64,000 bases of DNA from NCBI RefSeq assembly GCF_029953265.1, contig NZ_JASBAO010000001.1, positions 1,688,001 through 1,752,000 of the forward strand, in the 5' to 3' direction. The first letter of the stretch is position 1, and every line of letters starts with the position of its first letter. Under the pieces are notes generated by a model. It was not told where the DNA came from and made no database searches. It saw nothing but the letters and a program-made list of their open reading frames with translations. Shown piece by piece: positions 28,122 through 36,985 of this stretch. Position numbers and translations under genes: made by a program. This DNA is from Commensalibacter oyaizuii. Its GTDB lineage: Bacteria > Pseudomonadota > Alphaproteobacteria > Acetobacterales > Acetobacteraceae.

Positions 28122-28655
28122 GTGTTCGAATTGGTTTTTACCCGTCGTTTTTCCATGGCGCATCGGTTAATCCACGGATCAAGTGAAATCTGTGCCACCC
28201 CTCATGGTCATAATGAAGAAGTCACTGTTTATTTAAAAGCTTTAGACCCTGGATCTTTGGACGGGAAAATGAATGTGCTTACTCCGTTTGAAAAAGCGAA
28301 ATCTACCTGGCATCGTTTCATTGATGGATCGGTTGATCATGCATTTCAGTTGTCTGAAAATGATCCATTGGTGGAATGGTTTAAGCAGCATGAACCTCAA
28401 CGTTTGTCCCGTTTATTATTAACCCCTGGTGATCCTACAACGGAATTAACAGCGTGTTTATTTATGGCAAAATTAAATAGCTTTTTATCGATTGAACGAT
28501 CGGGTCTTTATTGCGACCAAATCGAGATCGCAGAAACTCCAACCAATACAGTGCGATTTACGGGTAATCCATCTGATTTTATTCCCAAGAATCGAAAGGA
28601 TAAAGACTGTTGGTGGCACCGCGCGGATATGAGTATTTCGGATTTACATTTTTAA
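28122..28655 (+). CDS. queD: 6-carboxytetrahydropterin synthase-like protein (QueD/PTPS family)
   Basis: 177 residues beginning at a GTG (28122) directly after the queC stop, with AAGGGGAAAT as ribosome site. Zinc-binding histidines of the PTPS fold are visible in FSMAHRL and PHGHNEE. It is longer than typical QueD (about 120), with an insertion in the middle and a C-terminal extension, like alphaproteobacterial versions. It would make 6-carboxytetrahydropterin from dihydroneopterin triphosphate, the product of FolE (52.0 kb). It converges on the methyltransferase with a 12-bp overlap. Confidence 0.9.
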   Translation: MFELVFTRRFSMAHRLIHGSSEICATPHGHNEEVTVYLKALDPGSLDGKMNVLTPFEKAKSTWHRFIDGSVDHAFQLSENDPLVEWFKQHEPQRLSRLLLTPGDPTTELTACLFMAKLNSFLSIERSGLYCDQIEIAETPTNTVRFTGNPSDFIPKNRKDKDCWWHRADMSISDLHF

Positions 28656-29297
28656 TTGATATAAAACGGTTGACCGTATTGTGCAGTCTTCCAACTCTGT
28701 TGTTGTTGGGATGTCGTAAGTGCAGATAGGGGTAAGCTCTTTTTTAGGCAAATAACTGCGCCCAGGATCGGCAATGATAACCGTTGCTCCCTTTTGTGCG
28801 CATGTTTTTAACCATGGCCAGATATGCTGGGTCATAGGGGCTTCGTAGCATACATCGCCACAAAAAACAATATCCCACTCGCAAGGTTGTCCAACTACGT
28901 CATTTGAGTTTTTGTCCAAAATGATGTGATTGGCCTTGGCATTTAAAGCACAAGCATTTTGCGCCAATGGATCAATATCGGCAACTTCGACGTAACCAGC
29001 TCGACATTTAGCTGCAGCAATAGCAGCAATACCACATCCTGCTGCAAAATCGAGGATTTTTTTATCTCTAACAAATTTCGGGTTATCCAGAATATATCGT
29101 GCCAATGCCTTCCCCCCAGGCCATGCAAACGCCCAAAAAGGGGGATCGATATTTTGGTGGGTTAACCATGATTCGGTTGCTTGCCAAATGGGGGTTATTT
29201 CATTGGCTTGATAAAGTTGTATTTCGGGAACAAAATCAGTTTTGGTTAAAGCAGTAAATCGTGTAATGACATTTTCAAAAGCTGAAAAATTATTCAT
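28644..29297 (-). CDS. class I SAM-dependent methyltransferase (ETFB lysine methyltransferase-like)
   Basis: 217 residues. Motif I is ILDFAAGCGIAAIAAAKCR near residue 83, with VEVADIDPLAQNACALNA as motif II; FCGDVCYE follows. This arrangement resembles the METTL20/Nnt1-type protein methyltransferases that modify the electron-transfer flavoprotein beta subunit. The substrate is inferred from family resemblance. It overlaps ubiA by 4 nt (ATGA), so it is co-translated with it. Confidence 0.8.
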   Translation of the reverse strand: MNNFSAFENVITRFTALTKTDFVPEIQLYQANEITPIWQATESWLTHQNIDPPFWAFAWPGGKALARYILDNPKFVRDKKILDFAAGCGIAAIAAAKCRAGYVEVADIDPLAQNACALNAKANHIILDKNSNDVVGQPCEWDIVFCGDVCYEAPMTQHIWPWLKTCAQKGATVIIADPGRSYLPKKELTPICTYDIPTTTELEDCTIRSTVLYQLKM

Positions 29298-30211
29298 GAA
29301 ATGATATTACCTATAAGAAGTGCCAATGCAATTAATAACCCTGCATCTCTGTTCGATTTAAATAAAGTTAGGCAGATTTTAGGATTATGTAAATCAAATT
29401 TGGCCATTTGCCAAATAAAATGTATGGTTGGTAATCCCAACGCTATTATGCATATCCAATGATTGTGATTAACAATTGACGCTATAACCAAAAAGAGAAT
29501 GCACAATCCGTAATTAATCGAAACAAATAATTTTCCTTTATCCCCCGCCCATCTTGCGGTTGATTTGACACCCACCCGTTGATCGTCCTCAATATCCTGA
29601 TATCCATATATAGTATCAAAGCCAATTTGCCAAAAAATGGTTGCAGCATAGAGTGCCGCCTGTGACCATGATAAATGCCCTGCCGCCGCTGCATAACCAA
29701 GGGGGGCACCAAATCCAAAGGTAAATCCTAATACTAACTGGGGAAACCAAGTAACACGCTTTGCACCAGGATACAGGGCTACCAAGATTAAAGAAGATGC
29801 CCCTAAAACCCACGATAATGGGTTCAGTTGTATAAGAATTCCCAATCCAATCATTAATAAGATGAATAAGAAGAAGATAGCTTGTTTTAATGAAATCGCA
29901 CCACTGGCTAAGGGGCGATGTTGAGTACGGGCAACTTGTCGATCAAAATCACGATCCCAAATATCGTTTATAACGCACCCAGCACTGCGCATAACGATAC
30001 TGCCAATACCAAATAAAATAATCAGTTTAATTCGAATAAGGATAGGGGTATGATGGGGAAGCAATATCCCCCAAATGCCAGGAATAAATAATAACCACGT
30101 GCCAATAGGGCGGTCAATGCGACATAACAGGGCATAAGGTTGCAAAGATGCGGGCAGGTAGCGGATCCAGCTGGACAAATTTATATCAGAGTGTGGGGAG
30201 AATTGATTCAC
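29294..30211 (-). CDS. ubiA: 4-hydroxybenzoate polyprenyltransferase
   Basis: 305 residues, an integral membrane prenyltransferase of about eight or nine helices. First Asp-rich motif: NDIWDRDFDRQVARTQHRPL near residue 83; second: DTIYGYQDIEDD near 206. The N-terminal LLCRIDRPIGTWLLFIPG is the typical UbiA lead-in. It attaches a polyprenyl chain to 4-hydroxybenzoate in ubiquinone synthesis. Confidence 0.96.
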   Translation of the reverse strand: MNQFSPHSDINLSSWIRYLPASLQPYALLCRIDRPIGTWLLFIPGIWGILLPHHTPILIRIKLIILFGIGSIVMRSAGCVINDIWDRDFDRQVARTQHRPLASGAISLKQAIFFLFILLMIGLGILIQLNPLSWVLGASSLILVALYPGAKRVTWFPQLVLGFTFGFGAPLGYAAAAGHLSWSQAALYAATIFWQIGFDTIYGYQDIEDDQRVGVKSTARWAGDKGKLFVSINYGLCILFLVIASIVNHNHWICIIALGLPTIHFIWQMAKFDLHNPKICLTLFKSNRDAGLLIALALLIGNIIS

Positions 30212-30345
30212 AACAAGACCTAAAATAATACTATATTATGTTGGAATGTAAAATAAAATGCTTTACTTTAATGTATTAATACAGAATTGTTGGGCTAAGT
30301 AAAAGCTTTTTAATTGTTTTTGTGATGACGTAATGGATTGCCAAA

Positions 30346-31080
30346 ATGTCTTTTGTGCCACGTATTTATCTGAACCCAGATCAGTGTGAAGGGATTCAGG
30401 AGCAAAAAATTTATCAGGTATCTGAGGATATTGCTCATTATCTAGGTAATGTCTTGCGATTAACTGCTAAAGACCCAGTTGTTTTGTTTAACGAGCGCGA
30501 TGGTGAATGGCAATGCGTGATTGAAAAGATCGGCAAGGGAAAAGGCAGTCTTTGTGCCCAACATCAGTTGCGTTTACCAATTGTTCCCTTTGGCCCAACC
30601 TTGGTTTTTGCGCCTTTAAAGCGCGATGCAACGGATTTGGCGGTGCGTATGGCAACAGAGCTTGGGGTGCATACGATCCAGCCTGTAAAAACTGCCTATA
30701 CAAATACACATCGTATTAAAGAAGAACGGCTTCAATCCATTGTTGTCGAAGCCGCCGAGCAAAGCAATCGGTTAACTATTCCAAAGATTAAACCCATTCT
30801 ATCTTTGTTTGATTTTTGTGAAAAATGGCCCAAAGATAAAACGTTATGGGTGGCTGTTGAACGATGTTACGAAAAACAAATCCCTTTGGCTAAAGACCAT
30901 CGCTTTAGAGGGGATGATGGAATTTTAATTGGTCCAGAAGGCGGGTTTGATAAAATTGAAATAAAAAATTTACTTCTTTACGATTTTGTGCAACCTTTAT
31001 CCTTGGGAAATTTAATATTAAAAGCGGAAACTGCGGTCGTCGCAGGGCTTGCACGCTTTTCCCAATATGTAAAAGCTTGA
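30346..31080 (+). CDS. rsmE: 16S rRNA m3U1498 methyltransferase
   Basis: 244 residues of the SPOUT class. The C-terminal knot shows ILIGPEGGFDKIEIKNL near residue 195 and PLSLGNLILKAETAVVAGLARF at the end, the SAM-binding signature of RsmE. The N-terminal PUA-like domain includes HYLGNVLRLTAKD near residue 30. It is followed 54 bp later by gshA on the same strand. Confidence 0.95.
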   Translation: MSFVPRIYLNPDQCEGIQEQKIYQVSEDIAHYLGNVLRLTAKDPVVLFNERDGEWQCVIEKIGKGKGSLCAQHQLRLPIVPFGPTLVFAPLKRDATDLAVRMATELGVHTIQPVKTAYTNTHRIKEERLQSIVVEAAEQSNRLTIPKIKPILSLFDFCEKWPKDKTLWVAVERCYEKQIPLAKDHRFRGDDGILIGPEGGFDKIEIKNLLLYDFVQPLSLGNLILKAETAVVAGLARFSQYVKA

Positions 31081-31134
31081 TATCGTCCTCTTTTCTTAGT
31101 TTTCTTATTGACCAAAGTATAAATAGATTTTTAA

Positions 31135-32520
31135 ATGTCCAGTATTTTAGATCAAGACCAAACTCCTATTACCTCTGTATCTCAGCTTGCCGAACATCTG
31201 GCCCAAGGATGCAAGCCCGTTTCACAATGGCGTATTGGCACCGAGCACGAGAAATTTGGATTTATTCAAAATAAAGATAATGATCGCTATTTATTGCCCC
31301 CTGGATATCGCCCAAATGGGATCGAAGAAATTTTGTTGAATATGCAACATCATAACCCGAACTGGGACGGGGTGTATGATGGTGATCATTTAATTGGATT
31401 TGATACAGATCGGGGTGCAATTTCGCTTGAACCTGCGGGACAGTTTGAATTGTCAGGCGCACCCGTTCAAGATTTGCATATGACCAAGGCGGAAATGGAA
31501 TTGCATTTCAAAGATGTGCACAAGGCTGCTGATCCCTTTAATATTGGTTTTGCTTTGTTGGGATTTCATCCCTTTGCAACGCGCAATGATATGTTGTGGA
31601 TGCCCAAAAAGCGATACGATATTATGAAAGCCTATATGCCAAAAGTTGGCACACTTGGTTTAGATATGATGACCAGAACCTGCACAGTACAGGTAAATTT
31701 GGATTTTGCTTCTGAACAGGATATGGCCCGTAAAATGCGGGTTTCATTGGCTTTGCAACCTTTGGCAACGGCCTTATTTGCTAACTCTCCTTTCTACGAG
31801 GGGAAGCCCAGCGGATATTATTCAACACGGGCACGTATTTGGACGGACACGGACAATGATCGCGCGGGAATGCCTTTATCCTTTTTCGAACCTTCTTTTG
31901 GTTTTGAAACCTATGTCGAATGGTTATTGGATGTTCCCATGTATTTTATTATCCGTGATGGAAAAATGATTGATGTGGCGGGGGCCTCTTTTCGGGCATG
32001 GCTGCGAGGGAATGCACCCAAGGGATTGGAAAATCAACAACCTACTATGGGCGACTTTAAAAATCATATTACTGTTGCCTTTCCAGATGTGCGTTTAAAA
32101 CAATATTTGGAAATGCGTGGTGCGGATGCTGGATCGCCTGAAATGATGATGGCGATGTCTGCATTATGGACGGGGCTACTATACGATGATGCAACCTTGA
32201 TAGCGGCAGATGCGTTGGTGAAAGAATTGCCTTGGCAAACGTATATTGATTTACGATCCCAGGTGATTAAGCAGGGATTATCGACCAAAATTGGTAACGA
32301 AAATTTACGCCAGTTGGCAGGTCGTGTTATCGCTTTGGCAGCAGATGGATTAAAAAAACGAAATATTTCAAACGCCCAAGGTCATGATGAAAGTATTTAT
32401 CTGACCCCATTACAAGAAATCGCTGATGGTGCACCCAACCAAGCTGAATACTGGTTAAACCGTTATGAAACGGTTTGGCAGGGCGACGTAAAACAGATTT
32501 TAGAAGAAGCTAAAATTTAA
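31135..32520 (+). CDS. gshA: glutamate-cysteine ligase (plant/alphaproteobacterial type)
   Basis: 461 residues of the GCS2 family. Visible signatures: QWRIGTEHEKFGFI near residue 33, ISLEPAGQFELSGAP near 95, and TVQVNLDF near 186. It makes gamma-glutamylcysteine from glutamate, cysteine and ATP, the first step of glutathione synthesis. The plant-type enzyme supports an alphaproteobacterial host. Downstream, a 36-bp perfect palindrome starts 42 bp after the stop. Confidence 0.94.
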   Translation: MSSILDQDQTPITSVSQLAEHLAQGCKPVSQWRIGTEHEKFGFIQNKDNDRYLLPPGYRPNGIEEILLNMQHHNPNWDGVYDGDHLIGFDTDRGAISLEPAGQFELSGAPVQDLHMTKAEMELHFKDVHKAADPFNIGFALLGFHPFATRNDMLWMPKKRYDIMKAYMPKVGTLGLDMMTRTCTVQVNLDFASEQDMARKMRVSLALQPLATALFANSPFYEGKPSGYYSTRARIWTDTDNDRAGMPLSFFEPSFGFETYVEWLLDVPMYFIIRDGKMIDVAGASFRAWLRGNAPKGLENQQPTMGDFKNHITVAFPDVRLKQYLEMRGADAGSPEMMMAMSALWTGLLYDDATLIAADALVKELPWQTYIDLRSQVIKQGLSTKIGNENLRQLAGRVIALAADGLKKRNISNAQGHDESIYLTPLQEIADGAPNQAEYWLNRYETVWQGDVKQILEEAKI

Positions 32521-32561
32521 CGTATCGAATTATAACTTATTCATTAAAATAGATTTTATTT

Positions 32562-32597
32562 TTTTATAATGTTATTTTGCAAAATAACATTATAAAA
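32562..32597. promoter_or_regulatory. 36-bp perfect palindrome before the OLD nuclease
   Basis: Each strand reads TTTTATAATGTTATTTTG then its exact complement: 18-bp arms with no spacer, 32562-32597. It ends at the ribosome site (AAAGGATC) of the nuclease at 32610. In RNA the hairpin would sit against that site; in DNA it could be a dimer operator. The + strand has no T-run after it, so a simple gshA terminator is less likely. Confidence 0.65.
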
Positions 32598-32609
32598 GGA
32601 TCTACGAAA

Positions 32610-34298
32610 ATGTCCGAGGAAGTTGCAAGGCCAAGTGTATTCATTCAAAAAATAAAATTTTTGAATGGAAAAGAAATAGCTTTTGAAAAAAGTGACAAAA
32701 TTATTATTGCGGGACCCAATAACAGTGGTAAGTCACAGCTATTAAAAGAGATCTATGCAGCTTGTAATGAAAAAGACAAATTTTCGTTCAAAGTCATTGG
32801 TGATATTGAGCTGTGTAAGCAGGGCACACAGCAAGATTTAACGGATTTTCTTAATCGAAATGCTATAATGAATATGCAGTATGATCGTTATGAATACAAA
32901 ATGTATCATATTTATGCCAGCTATATTCCCAATTGGGATAAACAATATTTAATGGGCATAGCTGATATATTTATTCAAAAGATCTTTACAAAGGGCAGGT
33001 TGGATATTTGCGATCAGAAAAAAACCGTTGCCCCATCCGAGCAAAAGCTATATTCACAGCATATTCTTTATGACAATGATCAATTAATGTGCAGAATTAG
33101 CACTTTATTTAAGCAGGCGTTTGGTAAAGATCTGATGATTGATTTTCGAGGTGGTTCGGTCATCCCATTCCATGTAGGGGATGTTCCGTCAATTCCCGAT
33201 AGAGTTAGTGATGAGTATATTGATTTAGTGCGTAAGAACCCTTTACTAGATCAGCAAGGCGACGGAATGCGCAGTTATGCAGGGATCTTGTTTGAGGCCA
33301 TCACGGCCGAAACAGATATTACTTTAATTGATGAACCAGAGGCTTTTTTACATCCCCCACAAATGCGGCGTTTAGGGGAAACTTTGGCCGCAGAGGTACA
33401 ACAGCAATTGGTTGTTGCAACGCACAGCAGTGATATTATGCGGGGATTTTTGCAAGAAACCAGTGGAAAGTTACGTATTCTTCGTATCCAAAGAAACAAT
33501 AATACCATCTTAATTCATGATGTTTCACCAGACATAGTAAGGGAACTTTGGCAAAAGCCAGAGTTGCGTTATTCCAATGCGTTGGACAGTATTTTTCATG
33601 AACAAACAATTATTTGTGAAGATGATAGTGATTGCAGATTAATTAATGCTGTGGCTGATTTTTTGGCCAAAGGGTCAGAAGAAAGATATGAAGATACGTT
33701 TTATGTTCCCACAGGGGGTAAACATGCTATTCCAAAGATTGCTGGGGTATTGCGTCAAATCGGTGTGCCAATCAAAGCTGTTTTTGATTTAGATTTTTTA
33801 AATGATGAAGGATTATTAAAAAAAACAATTCAGGCCTTTGGTGGGGATTGGGATGATTTTAAAGATCTATGGATACGTCTTGATAAGGCTATAAAAAACG
33901 AGAACAAAAATAAAGATAATAATGTCATTTTGAAAGAAATCATATCGTTATGTCAAACAGCATGTAGCGCACAGTCGCCAGAAATACCAGTGTCCGAGAT
34001 TAAAAAAGCGATGAAAATTGATAATCCTTGGCATGAAATAAAAAAACATGGGTCGACTGGAATTTCAAAAGGTCAATCCTGGAAAGATTATGAAGCTCTT
34101 AACAACAAGTTAGAACAGATTGGTATTTATTTGATTCCTGTTGGTGAAATCGAGAATTTTTGCCGAGGCATAGGTGGGCATGGCCCCAAATATGTAACAA
34201 AGTTATTAGAAGAAGTATCTCTTGGGGATGATCGGTTAATGGGTTTACGATCCTTTGTTGAAACGGTGTATGGAGGTAGCTGTGCACCATTTAAATGA
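32610..34298 (+). CDS. OLD-family ATP-dependent endonuclease (AAA ATPase + TOPRIM)
   Basis: 562 residues from ATG 32610 (AAAGGATC upstream; the in-frame ATG at 32577 lies inside the palindrome). N-terminal ABC-type ATPase: Walker A GPNNSGKS at residues 35-42, Walker B ITLIDEPEAFLHP near 242, and the H-loop VVATHSSDIM near 273. A TOPRIM-like domain follows, with IICEDDSDCRLI near residue 333 and VPTGGKHAIPKIAGVLR near 365, then DLDFLNDEG near 388. This is the OLD nuclease layout. Homologues act in phage defence or DNA repair. No partner such as a UvrD-like helicase (as in Gabija) is nearby, so it is a single-gene version. Confidence 0.82.
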   Translation: MSEEVARPSVFIQKIKFLNGKEIAFEKSDKIIIAGPNNSGKSQLLKEIYAACNEKDKFSFKVIGDIELCKQGTQQDLTDFLNRNAIMNMQYDRYEYKMYHIYASYIPNWDKQYLMGIADIFIQKIFTKGRLDICDQKKTVAPSEQKLYSQHILYDNDQLMCRISTLFKQAFGKDLMIDFRGGSVIPFHVGDVPSIPDRVSDEYIDLVRKNPLLDQQGDGMRSYAGILFEAITAETDITLIDEPEAFLHPPQMRRLGETLAAEVQQQLVVATHSSDIMRGFLQETSGKLRILRIQRNNNTILIHDVSPDIVRELWQKPELRYSNALDSIFHEQTIICEDDSDCRLINAVADFLAKGSEERYEDTFYVPTGGKHAIPKIAGVLRQIGVPIKAVFDLDFLNDEGLLKKTIQAFGGDWDDFKDLWIRLDKAIKNENKNKDNNVILKEIISLCQTACSAQSPEIPVSEIKKAMKIDNPWHEIKKHGSTGISKGQSWKDYEALNNKLEQIGIYLIPVGEIENFCRGIGGHGPKYVTKLLEEVSLGDDRLMGLRSFVETVYGGSCAPFK

Positions 34299-34420
34299 TT
34301 TTTTTTAATTAAGTTAATAAATATAATGAATATTATTCATCACTTTTTTTTGATTATATCGCTATAATATGTATAATTGTTTTAAGAAACATCATTTTAT
34401 ATTTATATTAAGGATCAGTT

Positions 34421-35584
34421 ATGGCACTTCAAAATTTTGAGTTTTGTAATCCAACCCGCATTGTTTTTGGAAAACAAACAATACAACAATTGGATAAACT
34501 AATCCCAGAAGCGTCCAAAATATTGATCGTTATTGGTGGGGGCAGCGTCCGTAAAAACGGAACATTGGATGAGGTAGAACAGGCATTAGGCAAGCGTTCT
34601 TTTGCTGTTTTCGAAGGGATTGAACCCAATCCAACCTTTGAAACTGCTATGTTGGCTGTTGAAAAAATCCGCAAAGAAAATTTTGACTTTGTACTGGGGG
34701 TTGGCGGTGGCTCTGTTATGGATGCCTGTAAATTTATTGCAGGGGCTGTTAAATACCAAGGGGATACATGGGATATTGTCCTCAGTGGTGGGGAAAAAAT
34801 AACCCAAGTGATCCCTTTTGGATTTGTTCCAACATTGCCTGCAACGGGTTCAGAAATGAATTCAGGGGGGGTGATTTCACGTAAATCAACATTTGATAAA
34901 TTACCAATCCATAGTTCTTTGCTATTCCCGTTATTTTCGATTTGGGACCCAACGAAAACATATAGTTTACCAAAACGTCAGGTTGCCAATGGGATTGTTG
35001 ACGCATTCATTCACACAGTGGAACAATATATTACCTACTCTGTTAATGCTTGTGTTCAGGATCGTTTTGCTGAAGGGTTATTGTTAACGTTGATTGAAGA
35101 AGGCCCCAAAACGTTAGAAAACCCAGAGGATTACGAGGCACGTGCCAATTTCATATGGGCTGCAACAATGGCGTTGAATGGATTGATTTCAACAGGGGTT
35201 CCAAGTGATTGGGCTACACACATGATTGGTCATGAACTGACAATCTTATATGGGATCGATCACGGTCAAACCCTGGCTATAATCCTGCCTTCTTTATTAA
35301 ATGAAATGCGTAATGATAAACGCAGTAAATTATTGCAATACGGGCGCAGAGTTTGGGGGATTGAGCATCAGGACGAAGAAAAAATTATTGACGAAGCGAT
35401 TGCAAAAACACGCGCTTTCTTTGAAAGTTTAGGGATTAAAACGCATTTACGTGATTATGGTGTTGATGATAGTGCAGTCGACAAAGTCGTTGAACAATTA
35501 CAAAGGCATAATTTAACGGCTTTAGGAGAAAGAAAAAATATTACACCTGAGGTCAGTCGGCGTATTGTAGAGGCTAGCCTTTAA
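34421..35584 (+). CDS. yqhD: NADPH-dependent aldehyde reductase/iron-type alcohol dehydrogenase
   Basis: 387 residues, the same length as E. coli YqhD. The GGGS motifs LIVIGGGSVRKNG near residue 37 and LGVGGGSVMDACKFI near 93 bind NADPH. Metal ligands: DAFIHTVEQY near residue 194 and HMIGHELTILYGIDHGQTLAI near 267. It reduces a wide range of short aldehydes to alcohols, protecting against aldehyde stress. It is monocistronic. Confidence 0.92.
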   Translation: MALQNFEFCNPTRIVFGKQTIQQLDKLIPEASKILIVIGGGSVRKNGTLDEVEQALGKRSFAVFEGIEPNPTFETAMLAVEKIRKENFDFVLGVGGGSVMDACKFIAGAVKYQGDTWDIVLSGGEKITQVIPFGFVPTLPATGSEMNSGGVISRKSTFDKLPIHSSLLFPLFSIWDPTKTYSLPKRQVANGIVDAFIHTVEQYITYSVNACVQDRFAEGLLLTLIEEGPKTLENPEDYEARANFIWAATMALNGLISTGVPSDWATHMIGHELTILYGIDHGQTLAIILPSLLNEMRNDKRSKLLQYGRRVWGIEHQDEEKIIDEAIAKTRAFFESLGIKTHLRDYGVDDSAVDKVVEQLQRHNLTALGERKNITPEVSRRIVEASL

Positions 35585-35591
35585 TTGTAAA

Positions 35592-35623
35592 TTTCTTTAT
35601 AAAGGGATGTCTTTATAGAGAAA
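35592..35623 (+). terminator. hairpin between yqhD and lolA-like gene
   Basis: TTTCTTTATAAAG (35592-35604) pairs with CTTTATAGAGAAA (35611-35623), 13 bp with one wobble pair and a 6-nt loop. It begins 8 bp after the yqhD stop and ends directly before the GGAACC ribosome site of the next gene, so it could end yqhD transcripts or control lolA translation. Confidence 0.5.
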
Positions 35624-35634
35624 GGAACCTGTGA

Positions 35635-36297
35635 ATGAATTATATGCGTCTTGTTTCTGGCTGTGTCGTCCTGGTGGGAATATTATGTTTAAATGCAGGT
35701 TCCGTACACACAGCATTGGCCCAAGATATTGTTGTATCTTCTGCCAACTCTTCTGGAGTGCGATTATCCACCCAAGAACAGGCCAATGTTGATCAGGCAC
35801 AACGTTGGATTAATGGATTAACAACATTAAAGGCAAAATTTCAGCAAATTGCCCCCGATGGTAAGCGAAGTACAGGTACGGTGTGGATTAAACGTCCAGG
35901 TCGTATTCGGTTTGAATACAACAAACCTAGCCAGTTATTATTGGTTGCCAATGATGGGAAAATGGTTTTTCATGATGGAGAGGTTGATCAAACAACGACA
36001 ATTCCATTGGATCAAAGTCCCCTCGGTTTACTTTTGAAACCAGAGTTAAGTTTTACGGGGGATGTAACCATTACAAATTATATGCCCATTAATAATGGTT
36101 TATTTCAGATTACCGTTGTACGGACAGCATCCCCTTCGGATGGAAGTTTAACGTTATTTTTTAATGAAAATCCAATGATGTTACGGGCTTGGCGTGTGAT
36201 AGATGCCCAAGGACAAAGTACACAGGTAGATTTGTATGATTTAAAACTTGGAGTTTCTGTTTCAAACAAATTATTCAAAATGGATTTTGGCGATTAA
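35635..36297 (+). CDS. LolA-family outer membrane lipoprotein carrier
   Basis: 220 residues. A signal peptide of about 30 residues ends near HTALAQ. The mature part shows INGLTTLKAKFQQIAPDGKRS, GTVWIKRPGRIRFEYNKPS and DPGTT-like turns replaced by DQTTTIPLDQSPLGLLL, the LolA/LolA-like half-barrel that binds lipid chains. It is likely the periplasmic carrier for lipoproteins between LolCDE and the outer membrane. AAAGGAACC precedes the ATG. Confidence 0.88.
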   Translation: MNYMRLVSGCVVLVGILCLNAGSVHTALAQDIVVSSANSSGVRLSTQEQANVDQAQRWINGLTTLKAKFQQIAPDGKRSTGTVWIKRPGRIRFEYNKPSQLLLVANDGKMVFHDGEVDQTTTIPLDQSPLGLLLKPELSFTGDVTITNYMPINNGLFQITVVRTASPSDGSLTLFFNENPMMLRAWRVIDAQGQSTQVDLYDLKLGVSVSNKLFKMDFGD

Positions 36298-36328
36298 AAG
36301 ATAATATGCTTCGATGTTTGATACGATT

Positions 36329-36352
36329 TGGCCGTTTAATTACGAACGGCCA
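36329..36352 (+). terminator. terminator after lolA-like gene
   Basis: TGGCCGTT (36329-36336) pairs with AACGGCCA (36345-36352) with an 8-nt loop, followed on the plus strand by CTTTTAAA. It is located between convergent genes and mainly serves the upstream gene. Confidence 0.7.
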
Positions 36353-36376
36353 CTTTTAAATGTATAAATATTAGTT

Positions 36377-36946
36377 TTATTGGGTTTGTTTAGTATAGAT
36401 TAAGTCATTTATATTATATCCGATATTTTTGGCATGAGTAATATATTCATCGATAACATTTTGATTTAATTGTGGGGATCTGGATAGCAGCCATAAATAT
36501 TTTTTCCTTGGTTCCCCAATCAGCATGATTTGGTGATTGGGATCTGTTTTTAAAATCCAATAATCGCCTTTCCCAATGGGTAACCAGCGAATAATTTTGG
36601 GCAAAAAGCTTACTTTTAATTTTGTATTAAAAGGTGGATTTTGAACAACGGCTATTCCTGTGACTTGTCTACGTTTTCCTTCCTTGCTGTAGCACGTATT
36701 TTCGACAATAATTGCTTGATTTTTGTCCAAGGAATAATGTGCACTGGTATCTTGAGCACAATTTTTTTGAAAGAAAGCTGGCTTTCTTGTGATTTCGTAC
36801 CAGGTCCCTAAGATATCTTTTGTTTCGATTTTATCGACAACGGGAATGGCATATTTTTTGCTGCACGCACTGACAAATAGACATAAAATAGATGCCAGAC
36901 CAACATAGAGCAAAGGTTTATTTATTTTTGGAATTTTGTGCAGCAT
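36377..36946 (-). CDS. blc: outer membrane lipocalin lipoprotein
   Basis: 189 residues. A lipobox LFVSAC places the lipidated Cys near residue 28. The bacterial lipocalin signature includes ILGTWYEITRKPAFFQKNC, and YWILKTDPNHQIMLIGEPRKKYLWLLSRSP matches the Blc C-terminal half. It binds fatty acids or lyso-phospholipids at the outer membrane and is used in envelope stress. AAAGGAT precedes the ATG. Confidence 0.93.
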   Translation of the reverse strand: MLHKIPKINKPLLYVGLASILCLFVSACSKKYAIPVVDKIETKDILGTWYEITRKPAFFQKNCAQDTSAHYSLDKNQAIIVENTCYSKEGKRRQVTGIAVVQNPPFNTKLKVSFLPKIIRWLPIGKGDYWILKTDPNHQIMLIGEPRKKYLWLLSRSPQLNQNVIDEYITHAKNIGYNINDLIYTKQTQ

Positions 36947-36985
36947 AGCATTTATCCTTTGTTAAAAAAGTCAATTATATCAATA

